Shown one piece after another: positions 1-5,087 of a stretch of 5,087 bases of DNA. The translations under genes and the position numbers were made by a program. The notes under the pieces were generated by a model. It saw nothing but the letters and a program-made list of their open reading frames with translations, had not been told where the DNA came from and did not search any database. The stretch is from Thermodesulfovibrio sp. (GTDB lineage: Bacteria > Nitrospirota > Thermodesulfovibrionia > Thermodesulfovibrionales > JdFR-85). Numbering within the stretch: position 1 is the stretch's first letter; every line of letters starts with the position of its first letter. The DNA lies in assembly GCA_027050975.1 (NCBI GenBank), contig JALUAR010000068.1, forward strand, positions 1 to 5,087. The letters run 5' to 3'.

Positions 1-39
1 GGTGCATAGCAATGTTAGGAAAAAGTTCTTTTTTATCTT

Positions 40-73
40 GCTTGCCTTCAGTCCTTTTGGACTTTCGGCAAGC
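40..73. other. Symmetric interrupted hairpin of unknown role
   Basis: Bases 40-46 (GCTTGCC) pair perfectly with 67-73 (GGCAAGC). Inside, 50-54 (AGTCC) pair with 59-63 (GGACT) around a TTTT loop (55-58). The two stems are separated by an identical TTC on each side (47-49 and 64-66), giving a symmetric 3x3 internal loop. No T-run follows the stem on the plus strand. Read on the minus strand it is followed by A-rich sequence, so it is not a textbook intrinsic terminator in either direction. It could end a gene lying left of the window, act as an RNA element, or be a remnant of a mobile-element end. The structure is seen directly; the function is unknown. Confidence 0.5.
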
Positions 74-171
74 TGGCATTGTAAATCCGCTCAAAATTAA
101 TACCCCCTGCCCTGCAATCATTTACTTTGTTTATCGGACAGTAGTGTGTCATACCATAAAGAAAAATATTG

Positions 172-177
172 TATAAT
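172..177 (+). promoter_or_regulatory. Probable -10 box of the superoxide reductase promoter
   Basis: A perfect TATAAT lies 85 bases upstream of the superoxide reductase start. No good -35 hexamer sits 16-18 bases upstream (the sequence there is about TCATAC), so the promoter may need an activator or be intrinsically weak. Transcription would start near 183-186, giving a leader of roughly 80 bases. The hexamer is the left arm of an inverted repeat, so a bound repressor would hide it. Confidence 0.5.
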
Positions 178-185
178 ACATTATA
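172..185. promoter_or_regulatory. Inverted repeat over the -10 box, Fur/PerR-like operator candidate
   Basis: TATAAT (172-177) and ATTATA (180-185) form a perfect 6-2-6 palindrome. The established PerR consensus is a 7-1-7 repeat, TTATAATNATTATAA. The arms here match it well but the spacer is one base longer. A second, overlapping palindrome TGTAT-A-ATACA lies at 170-180. Superoxide reductase genes are often under peroxide- or iron-responsive control, so an operator here is plausible. AT-rich promoters give such palindromes easily by chance, so this remains a candidate. Confidence 0.35.
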
Positions 186-206
186 ACCTATCCCTGATTA
201 TAACCT
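180..206 (+). repeat. 10-base direct repeat ATTATAACCT, two copies
   Basis: ATTATAACCT occurs at 180-189 and again at 197-206, with starts 17 bases apart, around and just after the expected transcription start of the superoxide reductase gene. The first copy shares its left part with the inverted repeat at 172-185. It may be a second operator half-site pair or a chance repeat in AT-rich DNA. Confidence 0.4.
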
Positions 207-247
207 TATTGAGAAGGGGCGGAGTCTTTCCGGACAAAATTATTTAT

Positions 248-254
248 AAGGAGG
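248..254 (+). promoter_or_regulatory. Strong Shine-Dalgarno fixing the superoxide reductase start
   Basis: AAGGAGG ends 8 bases before the ATG at 263. This supports that ATG over the upstream in-frame GTG at 146, which has no comparable site and lies upstream of the TATAAT. Confidence 0.8.
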
Positions 255-262
255 TGTTTGTT

Positions 263-658
263 ATGGCAAATATTGGTGAGCTTTACCAGAGTGCCGACTG
301 GAAAGGAGAAAAGCATGTACCTGTTATAGAGGCCCCTGAGGAGGTGACAGCTGATGAGGTCTTTGAGGTGAAGGTAAGTGTGGGAAAGGAGATTCCTCAT
401 CCAAATACCACCGAGCATCATATCAGATGGATTCAATTGTATTTCAAACCGGAAGGGGATAAGTTTGCATATCAGGTAGGTAACTTTGAGTTCACCGCCC
501 ATGGTGAATCCGCAGAGGGTGCCAATGCGGGACCCGTATATACACACCACTCAGTTGTAGCCGCCCTTAAAATCAATAAATCCGGCGTCCTTTATGCAAC
601 CAGTCTGTGCAATATCCATGGCCTGTGGGAGAGTTCAATACAGATCAGGGTTAAGTAA
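263..658 (+). CDS. Superoxide reductase, class II (neelaredoxin type, one iron centre)
   Basis: This 131-residue soluble protein matches the superoxide reductase/neelaredoxin family, which reduces superoxide to hydrogen peroxide in the cytoplasm without releasing oxygen. Electrons usually come from rubredoxin. The catalytic Fe(His)4Cys site is complete: His18 in the EKHVP motif, His46 and His52 in HPNTTEH, and Cys116 and His119 in CNIHG. Glu16 and Lys17 match the conserved Glu-Lys pair beside the sixth coordination position. There is no N-terminal desulforedoxin-like rubredoxin domain with four cysteines, so it is the single-iron class II form, at the usual length of 120-135 residues. The frame is open upstream to a GTG at 146, but the extra 39 residues are not family-like and would cover the promoter. 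The ATG at 263 has a strong Shine-Dalgarno. It appears monocistronic, with a hairpin after the stop. The family is certain; the regulation is inferred. Confidence 0.95.
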   Translation: MANIGELYQSADWKGEKHVPVIEAPEEVTADEVFEVKVSVGKEIPHPNTTEHHIRWIQLYFKPEGDKFAYQVGNFEFTAHGESAEGANAGPVYTHHSVVAALKINKSGVLYATSLCNIHGLWESSIQIRVK

Positions 659-666
659 GCCCTTTT

Positions 667-694
667 AAGGAGCAGGAGACATCTCCCGCTCCTT
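667..694 (+). terminator. Strong hairpin after the superoxide reductase gene, probable terminator
   Basis: AAGGAGC (667-673) pairs with GCTCCTT (688-694), and GGAG (675-678) with CTCC (683-686), around an ACAT loop. There is a single A-C mismatch at 674/687. The stem starts 9 bases after the stop codon. A T-run is missing; CCCCTCGAC follows. It may therefore be a weak or factor-assisted terminator, or a stabilising 3' mRNA end. Confidence 0.5.
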
Positions 695-738
695 CCCCTC
701 GACAATAGCTGCTTTCAAAACCTGTGTCTTCATGCATT

Positions 739-780
739 TTTTGTAACGATATGTTAAAATTAATATTTGTTTAATATACA
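739..780 (+). promoter_or_regulatory. AT-rich region, likely promoter of the ROK-lepA-lepB run
   Basis: This AT-rich stretch lies between the hairpin and the ROK kinase gene. It holds hexamers resembling -10 boxes (TAAAAT at 755-760, TAATAT at 761-766 and 772-777) and a TTGTAA at 741-746, but no pair has ideal 16-18 base spacing. A promoter is expected here because the downstream gene run has no other gap. The exact boxes cannot be assigned. Confidence 0.3.
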
Positions 781-812
781 TACCAACACTTTCAGACTTT
801 TCAGGAGAGGAT

Positions 813-1745
813 ATGGATTCAAACAGTCTTTATATAGGAGTAGACATAGGTGGCACTAACCTTCGGGTTGCCCTTGTGGATGACAACGGCAAGGTCATAA
901 AAAAACTGAAAAGGCCCTCTGCAGAGGATATACTTTCGGAACTCGAGTCCGCAATAGATGAGATAGTGACCGAAGGTGTAAAGGGGATCGGCCTCGGCAT
1001 TGCAGGTGTTATCAACAGAAACACCTATAAAATTGAGCGCTCGCCCAACCTCCACCAGGTCGAAGGGAAGGATTTCATTGGCTCCATCTCGAAGAAATTC
1101 TCCGTACCTGTGCGAATTGACAATGATGCAAATGTTGCAGCCCTTGGAGAGAGATGGGTCGGAGCGGGCAGAAGATTTAAGAACTTTGTTCTCCTGACCC
1201 TCGGAACAGGCATTGGCGGAGGGGTGGTTTATGGAGGAAAGCTCCTTAAGGTTGCAGCAGAACTTGGACACATCACTGTGGAAGCAGAAGGATCAAACTG
1301 CCTCTGTGGAAACAAGGGATGCCTTGAATCTTATACCTCTGGAAGGGCTATCGTTAGCCAGGTAGTAGAGAGTCTTGAAAAAGGTGTAGATAGTATTCTG
1401 AAGGAATGTTGTGAAGGGAATATATACAAAATAACACCGGAGGATGTATATAATTACGCCCTGGAAGGAGATACTCTTGCTAGAGAGGCACTTAAAACAG
1501 CGGGCAGATACCTTGGTATAGGAATCGCCTCTCTGGTCAATATATTCAGCCCCGAGGCCGTAATCATAGGCGGAGGACTAATCGGAGCATGGAACATACT
1601 GGTAGAGGAAGGAATTAAGGAGGCCCGCAAAAGGGCATTCCCTGAGCTTATCATGGATGTGGAGATACTCCCTGCAGAACTTGGAGACAACGCCGGTGTT
1701 GTTGGTGCTGCATACATGATAAAACAGGAACTGGAAGGATTATGA
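813..1745 (+). CDS. ROK-family sugar kinase, probable glucokinase
   Basis: This 310-residue cytoplasmic kinase most likely phosphorylates glucose or a related hexose with ATP. The N-terminal phosphate-binding motif DIGGTN is at 11-16. The catalytic Asp105 is in the DNDAN segment, followed by the second ATP-site motif LGTGIGGG (130-137). The ROK signature is complete: Glu150 and His153 in ELGH, then Cys163, Cys165 and Cys170, which with His153 form the structural zinc site, then Glu172, a sugar-binding position. A C-terminal GGG loop of the actin-like fold lies in the region following SPEAVIIGGG. The length is typical of ROK glucokinases (300-320); there is no N-terminal helix-turn-helix domain, so it is an enzyme and not a NagC/Mlc-type repressor. 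AGGAG at 803-807 is 5 bases before the ATG. The gene ends inside the lepA start (ATGA overlap). Glucose is the likeliest substrate, but N-acetylmannosamine, fructose or another sugar cannot be excluded from sequence alone. Confidence 0.9.
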   Translation: MDSNSLYIGVDIGGTNLRVALVDDNGKVIKKLKRPSAEDILSELESAIDEIVTEGVKGIGLGIAGVINRNTYKIERSPNLHQVEGKDFIGSISKKFSVPVRIDNDANVAALGERWVGAGRRFKNFVLLTLGTGIGGGVVYGGKLLKVAAELGHITVEAEGSNCLCGNKGCLESYTSGRAIVSQVVESLEKGVDSILKECCEGNIYKITPEDVYNYALEGDTLAREALKTAGRYLGIGIASLVNIFSPEAVIIGGGLIGAWNILVEEGIKEARKRAFPELIMDVEILPAELGDNAGVVGAAYMIKQELEGL

Positions 1746-3535
1746 AAATCAACAATATCAGAAACTTTTCCATCATTGCCCATATAGATCACGGAAAATC
1801 AACCCTCGCTGACAGACTCTTAGAGTACACAGGCACTCTTACGGAGAGGGAGATGAAGGAGCAGGTCCTTGACAGCATGGACTTAGAAAGAGAGCGCGGC
1901 ATCACAATAAAGGCACATGCTGTAAGACTGATTTACAAGGCAAAGGATGGCAACGAATATATCCTGAATCTCATAGACACTCCCGGACATGTTGATTTCT
2001 CTTATGAGGTCTCCCGCAGTCTTGCCTCCTGCGAAGGGGCACTACTTGTTGTGGATGCCACTCAGGGAGTAGAAGCCCAGACCCTGGCTAATGCCTATCT
2101 GGCAGTTGAGAATGATCTTGAACTTGTCCCTGTAATAAACAAGATAGACCTACCCCAGGCAGAACCCGAAAGGGTAAAACAGCAGATAGAAGAGATTGTA
2201 GGGATAGATTGCTCTGATGTAATACTTGCCTCAGCCAAGATGGGGACCGGAACAGAGGAGATTCTGGAGGCAATTATAAAAAAGATACCGCCTCCGGAGG
2301 GTGATGTAAACGCTCCTTTGAAGGCCCTTATTTTCGATTCCTGGTTTGACAACTACAGAGGTGTTGTGGTTCTGGTAAGGATCTTTGATGGAACAGTAAG
2401 ACCCGGAATGAGAATCAGATTAATGTCAAACAACAAGGAGTTCGAGGTTACAGAGGTAGGTGTATTCACTCCCAAGATGCTGAACACATCCTCACTATCT
2501 GCAGGTGAGGTAGGTTACATTATTGCGGGAATCAAGAATGTGCGGGACACCAAGGTGGGCGATACAATAACCGATTCATCAAGACCTGCCGCCGAGCCAT
2601 GCCCCGGCTATAAAGAGGTAAAGCCCATGGTTTATTGCGGCTTTTATCCTGTCGAGACCTCTGATTATGAGGCACTGAAGGATGCCCTTGAGAAACTGAA
2701 ACTTAACGATGCCTCATTTACTTTTGAGCCCGAGAGTTCGGGCGCCCTGGGGTTTGGTTTCAGATGCGGCTTTCTGGGGCTGCTGCATATGGAGATAATA
2801 AAGGAGCGTATAGAGAGGGAGTTTGACATTTCAATAATAACCACAGCTCCCACTGTTGTGTATCGTGTTACTGACCAGTCAGGCCGGATCCATTACATCG
2901 ACAACCCCACGCGAATGCCTGAAAGACCACAGAAGATAGAAGAGCCCTATGTTTCTGCAACCATATTCGTTCCGCAGGAGTTTATCGGAAATATACTTAC
3001 CCTATGCCAGGAAAAAAGAGGCATACAGAAGGAGTTTACCTTTGTCAGCAAGGACAGGATTATGGTGGTTTACGAACTGCCATTGAGTGAAATCCTCTGG
3101 GACTTTTATGATAGGTTAAAATCTTTATCAAAAGGTTATGCCTCTCTGGATTATGAGTTTCTTGGATACAAGGAGTCAGATCTTGTCAAACTGGATATCC
3201 TCCTTAACGGAGAACCTGTAGATGCCCTGAGCCTTATTGTTCATCGTGATAAGGCATATTACAGGGCAAGGGCTGTTACCGAGCGTCTGAGAAAGGTGAT
3301 CCCCAGACAACTCTTCGAGGTTGCCATTCAGGCAGCCATTGGGAGTAAAATAATTGCAAGGGAGACCGTAAAGGCCCTCAGAAAGGATGTTCTTGCAAAA
3401 TGTTACGGTGGTGATGTTACCAGGAAGAGAAAACTCCTTGAAAAGCAGAAAGAGGGCAAAAAGAGAATGAAACAGCTTGGTAGAATAGAGGTGCCACAGG
3501 AGGCATTCCTATCAGTACTGAAAGTAGGAGAGTGA
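1742..3535 (+). CDS. lepA: Elongation factor 4 (LepA), ribosomal back-translocating GTPase
   Basis: This 597-residue, full-length LepA/EF4 is a translational GTPase that binds ribosomes and affects elongation under stress and 30S biogenesis. The G domain carries all motifs: P-loop AHIDHGKS (13-20), switch I RGITI (52-56), DTPGH (79-83), NKID (133-136) and SAK (164-166). The beta-barrel domain II begins near 195 (SWFDNYRG at 200-207). An EF-G-like domain III follows, and the EF-G C-like domain begins near 401 (EPYVSATI). The LepA-specific C-terminal domain covers roughly 485-592, including the basic segment GGDVTRKRKLLEKQKEGKK (556-574). EF-G domain IV is absent, as expected, which separates it from EF-G, BipA and peptide release factor 3. 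The ATG overlaps the ROK kinase stop by 4 bases (ATGA), which implies translational coupling; GGAAGG at 1733-1738 is the likely Shine-Dalgarno. lepB follows directly, the classic lepA-lepB pair. No missing key residues were seen. Confidence 0.98.
   Translation: MKINNIRNFSIIAHIDHGKSTLADRLLEYTGTLTEREMKEQVLDSMDLERERGITIKAHAVRLIYKAKDGNEYILNLIDTPGHVDFSYEVSRSLASCEGALLVVDATQGVEAQTLANAYLAVENDLELVPVINKIDLPQAEPERVKQQIEEIVGIDCSDVILASAKMGTGTEEILEAIIKKIPPPEGDVNAPLKALIFDSWFDNYRGVVVLVRIFDGTVRPGMRIRLMSNNKEFEVTEVGVFTPKMLNTSSLSAGEVGYIIAGIKNVRDTKVGDTITDSSRPAAEPCPGYKEVKPMVYCGFYPVETSDYEALKDALEKLKLNDASFTFEPESSGALGFGFRCGFLGLLHMEIIKERIEREFDISIITTAPTVVYRVTDQSGRIHYIDNPTRMPERPQKIEEPYVSATIFVPQEFIGNILTLCQEKRGIQKEFTFVSKDRIMVVYELPLSEILWDFYDRLKSLSKGYASLDYEFLGYKESDLVKLDILLNGEPVDALSLIVHRDKAYYRARAVTERLRKVIPRQLFEVAIQAAIGSKIIARETVKALRKDVLAKCYGGDVTRKRKLLEKQKEGKKRMKQLGRIEVPQEAFLSVLKVGE
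3526..3530 (+). promoter_or_regulatory. Shine-Dalgarno deciding the lepB start
   Basis: AGGAG lies within the last codons of lepA. It is 7 bases from ATG 3538 (ideal), 1 base from GTG 3532 (too close) and 13 from ATG 3544 (far). It therefore favours ATG 3538. Confidence 0.6.
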
Positions 3536-3537
3536 GT

Positions 3538-4152
3538 ATGAATATGAAAAAGAAGAGCAAGTTCAGAGAGTATGCCGAGGCCATAATAACTGCCCTGATC
3601 CTGGCACTAATTATAAGGGCCTATGTGGTGCAGGCTTTTAAGATTCCCTCCGGTTCAATGATTCCCACCCTGCTTGTGGGAGATCACATATTGGTAACAA
3701 AGTTTATTTACGGAACCAAACTCCCTTTTACAGACAAAAAGATACTTGTCTTCAGGGAGCCCCAGAGAGGGGATGTCATAGTGTTCAGGTATCCGAAAGA
3801 TCCGTCAAGGGATTTTATAAAAAGGGTGATAGGTGTTGGTGGCGACGTTGTGGAAGAGCGCAACAAGGTGGTTTATGTTAATGGAAAGGCCCTTGACGAG
3901 CCCTACATTCAGCATACGGACAATGATATCAGACCGGTAGGCATGGATGTGAGAGATAATTTCGGACCTGTGTATGTACCTCAAGGTAAGCTCTTTGTTA
4001 TGGGTGACAATCGGGATCAGAGCTATGACAGCCGATACTGGGGTTTCGTTGACCTGAAGGATGTTAAAGGAAAGGCATTTATTATATACTGGTCCTGGGA
4101 CAGTAAGAGGCATCTGCCTCGTTTAAAAAGAATAGGGAGGTTAATCCATTAG
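3538..4152 (+). CDS. lepB: Type I signal peptidase (SPase I, family S26)
   Basis: This 204-residue membrane serine protease removes signal peptides from exported preproteins on the outer face of the cytoplasmic membrane. One N-terminal transmembrane segment covers about residues 13-33, after a basic cytoplasmic tail. The catalytic serine is Ser40 in the PSGSMIPTL motif (37-45), and the general-base lysine is Lys95 in DFIKRVIG. The conserved GDNRD-S-DSR-WG block lies at 156-169. With a single membrane anchor and about 200 residues it resembles the short forms of Gram-positives and many other phyla more than the longer E. coli enzyme with two spans. In-frame GTG 3532 would overlap the lepA stop (GTGA) and add Met-Ser; ATG 3538 is preferred because of its Shine-Dalgarno spacing. 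Function is certain from the catalytic dyad and motif order; the start is uncertain by two codons. Confidence 0.95.
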   Translation: MNMKKKSKFREYAEAIITALILALIIRAYVVQAFKIPSGSMIPTLLVGDHILVTKFIYGTKLPFTDKKILVFREPQRGDVIVFRYPKDPSRDFIKRVIGVGGDVVEERNKVVYVNGKALDEPYIQHTDNDIRPVGMDVRDNFGPVYVPQGKLFVMGDNRDQSYDSRYWGFVDLKDVKGKAFIIYWSWDSKRHLPRLKRIGRLIH

Positions 4153-4154
4153 TT

Positions 4155-4493
4155 ATGAGGAATCAGAGAGGAAGCATAAAACCGATTATATGCATCATCC
4201 TCCTCTTCATAGCTGCCTATGTTGGTTATAAGTTTGCTGTTCCCTATTATCGCTATTATTCTCTTAAATCAGAGGCACGATCAATTGCAAGGCTCAGTTA
4301 CGCCACACCTGTGAGGTATCGCGATATGGTTTATGAAAGGGCAGAGGCTCTCAATATCCCGATAGAACCGTCAGACATTTTTGTAGCAAAAAAAAGGTCC
4401 AAGGTAGAGATTTCCACATCCTGGACAGAAGTGGTGGATATTTTCGGACAGTGGCAGATACAACTTGAATTTAATTTAGAGGTTGAAGAATAG
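4155..4493 (+). CDS. Small single-span membrane protein, DUF4845-like, function unknown
   Basis: This 112-residue protein has a short basic N-terminus (RNQRG), one hydrophobic segment at about 10-25, and a polar C-terminal part of about 85 residues predicted to lie outside the cytoplasmic face. The remainder has alternating charged and hydrophobic residues and ends in an acidic EVEE. I do not recognise a catalytic motif. Its size, topology and position right after lepB resemble the DUF4845 proteins that lie between lepB and rnc in many Proteobacteria; this is an inference from layout and general look, not a detected domain. The N-terminus faintly recalls type IV prepilins but lacks the Glu at +5 after a Gly cleavage site. 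The gap to lepB is 2 bases. The nearest Shine-Dalgarno, GGAGG at 4136-4140, is 14 bases from the ATG, so translation probably depends on coupling to lepB. The next gene starts 1 base after its stop. Confidence 0.75.
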   Translation: MRNQRGSIKPIICIILLFIAAYVGYKFAVPYYRYYSLKSEARSIARLSYATPVRYRDMVYERAEALNIPIEPSDIFVAKKRSKVEISTSWTEVVDIFGQWQIQLEFNLEVEE

Positions 4494-4494
4494 A

Positions 4495-5087
4495 ATGTTT
4501 ACAGGAATAGTAAAGGCGATAGGCGAGGTTATTGACCTGAAAAAGACAGGAACAATGAATCATTTAAGGGTGAAATCCGGGCCTATTTCCGCTGATGCTG
4601 CGGTAGGAGACAGTATATCTATAAACGGTGTATGCCTCACGGTTACCTCTATTGATAATGATATTATGTCTTTTGATGTTTCTGAAGAGACAATGAGACG
4701 GACGAATCTTGGAGAGCTCAAAAGTGGTGATCCAGTAAATCTTGAACCTGCCCTCCGTCCTACTGACCGTCTGGGAGGACATCTGGTAACAGGACACATT
4801 GATTCTACAGGAAGAATCAGAAGCATCAGGCCTCTTGGCGATGCAAAGGAGATCGAGATAGAGGCACCTGAATCCGTAATGAAGTATATTATCGAGAAAG
4901 GTTCCATTGCAATAGACGGAATAAGCCTTACTGTTAACACCGTAAAATCAGATTCCTTCACCGTGGTCATCATACCGCATACTGCAGAGGTAACAACAAT
5001 CGGAAACAAACAGGTTAATGACAAAGTCAACCTTGAAACTGATATAATAGGTAAGTATGTATATAAATTTATAGAATCCAAAGGGAC
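4495..5087 (+). CDS. ribE: Riboflavin synthase alpha chain, 3' end cut by window edge
   Basis: This is the 5' part of riboflavin synthase, which dismutates two 6,7-dimethyl-8-ribityllumazine molecules to riboflavin, the last step of vitamin B2 synthesis. About 197 codons are present and the frame is still open at the last base; the family is usually 195-220 residues, so only a short tail is probably missing. It begins with the hallmark MFTGIV. Two tandem lumazine-binding domains are visible, about 1-90 and 97-184. The first has NGVCLTVT (44-51) with the active-site-region Cys47, and GGHLVTGHID (94-103) joins the two. The second has DGISLTVN (141-148) with Ser144, then HT (162-163) and NLETDIIGKY (179-188). 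The ATG is 1 base after the upstream stop, and only a weak site (GAGG near 4479-4482) precedes it, so coupling is likely. The symbol ribE follows the usage for riboflavin synthase; some species call it ribC or ribB. The next gene in other genomes is often ribBA or ribH, which cannot be seen here. Confidence 0.95.
   Translation, partial: MFTGIVKAIGEVIDLKKTGTMNHLRVKSGPISADAAVGDSISINGVCLTVTSIDNDIMSFDVSEETMRRTNLGELKSGDPVNLEPALRPTDRLGGHLVTGHIDSTGRIRSIRPLGDAKEIEIEAPESVMKYIIEKGSIAIDGISLTVNTVKSDSFTVVIIPHTAEVTTIGNKQVNDKVNLETDIIGKYVYKFIESKG

Noticed and set aside
12..176. 54-codon open frame starting at ATG 12
   Set aside because: It has no Shine-Dalgarno, runs through the 40-73 hairpin and the promoter TATAAT, and its product resembles no family I know. 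It is probably a chance frame.
146..262. N-terminal extension of the superoxide reductase from GTG 146
   Set aside because: The extra 39 residues are not typical of the family, the start has no Shine-Dalgarno, and the frame runs through the TATAAT and inverted repeat. ATG 263 has AAGGAGG at ideal spacing and gives the normal family N-terminus.
659..812. tRNA, small RNA or riboswitch in the gap before the ROK kinase
   Set aside because: No cloverleaf, T-loop signature or known riboswitch core is seen; only the hairpin and AT-rich promoter-like sequence.
819..1271. 150-codon minus-strand open frame opposite the ROK kinase
   Set aside because: The plus strand encodes a complete ROK kinase with catalytic and zinc-binding residues. 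The minus frame is a shadow.
3532..3537. GTG 3532 as the lepB start, giving a 4-base GTGA overlap with lepA
   Set aside because: The AGGAG at 3526-3530 is only 1 base away, too close for initiation, while ATG 3538 is 7 bases away. The GTG cannot be fully excluded; the difference is two residues.
4155..4250. Type IV prepilin reading of the small membrane protein
   Set aside because: A Gly precedes the hydrophobic segment, but the conserved Glu at +5 and the usual phenylalanine-led mature end are missing. A plain single-span membrane anchor explains it better.
4560..5081. 173-codon minus-strand open frame
   Set aside because: It lies entirely opposite the riboflavin synthase gene, whose motifs are unmistakable on the plus strand. 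The minus-strand product has no recognisable family features.

Overview
The window looks like an ordinary chromosomal segment of a bacterium. Its genes are bacterial housekeeping types (LepA/EF4, type I signal peptidase, riboflavin synthase), all on the plus strand, mostly with purine-rich Shine-Dalgarno sequences and with tight gene packing. A one-iron superoxide reductase points to an anaerobe or microaerophile. The order ROK kinase - lepA - lepB - small membrane protein - riboflavin synthase, together with moderate base composition, would suit Nitrospirota or a Desulfobacterota-like lineage. That placement is a guess from gene content, not a demonstrated assignment.

Layout. Positions 1-262 are non-coding: a 34-base symmetric hairpin at 40-73, then an AT-rich promoter region with a consensus TATAAT inside an inverted repeat (172-185) and a 10-base direct repeat. 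A monocistronic class II superoxide reductase follows (263-658) and ends at a strong hairpin (667-694). After an AT-rich gap that probably holds a promoter comes a compact five-gene run: ROK-family sugar kinase (813-1745), lepA (1742-3535, 4-base overlap), lepB (3538-4152), a 112-residue single-span membrane protein resembling the DUF4845 type (4155-4493, 2-base gap), and a riboflavin synthase alpha chain (4495 to beyond the window end, 1-base gap). The last gene is open at the right edge, with about 197 codons present.

How they work together. The superoxide reductase is probably its own oxidative-stress unit, possibly controlled by a Fur/PerR-type repressor. The five downstream genes are almost certainly co-transcribed and partly translationally coupled, but they serve unrelated processes: sugar phosphorylation, translation fidelity, protein export and flavin synthesis. 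The lepA-lepB core is a widespread neighbourhood. I found no mobile element, CRISPR array, tRNA or rRNA, no defence system, and no evidence for a new biological system. The points most worth checking are the superoxide reductase control region, the unexplained hairpin at 40-73, and the small membrane protein after lepB.
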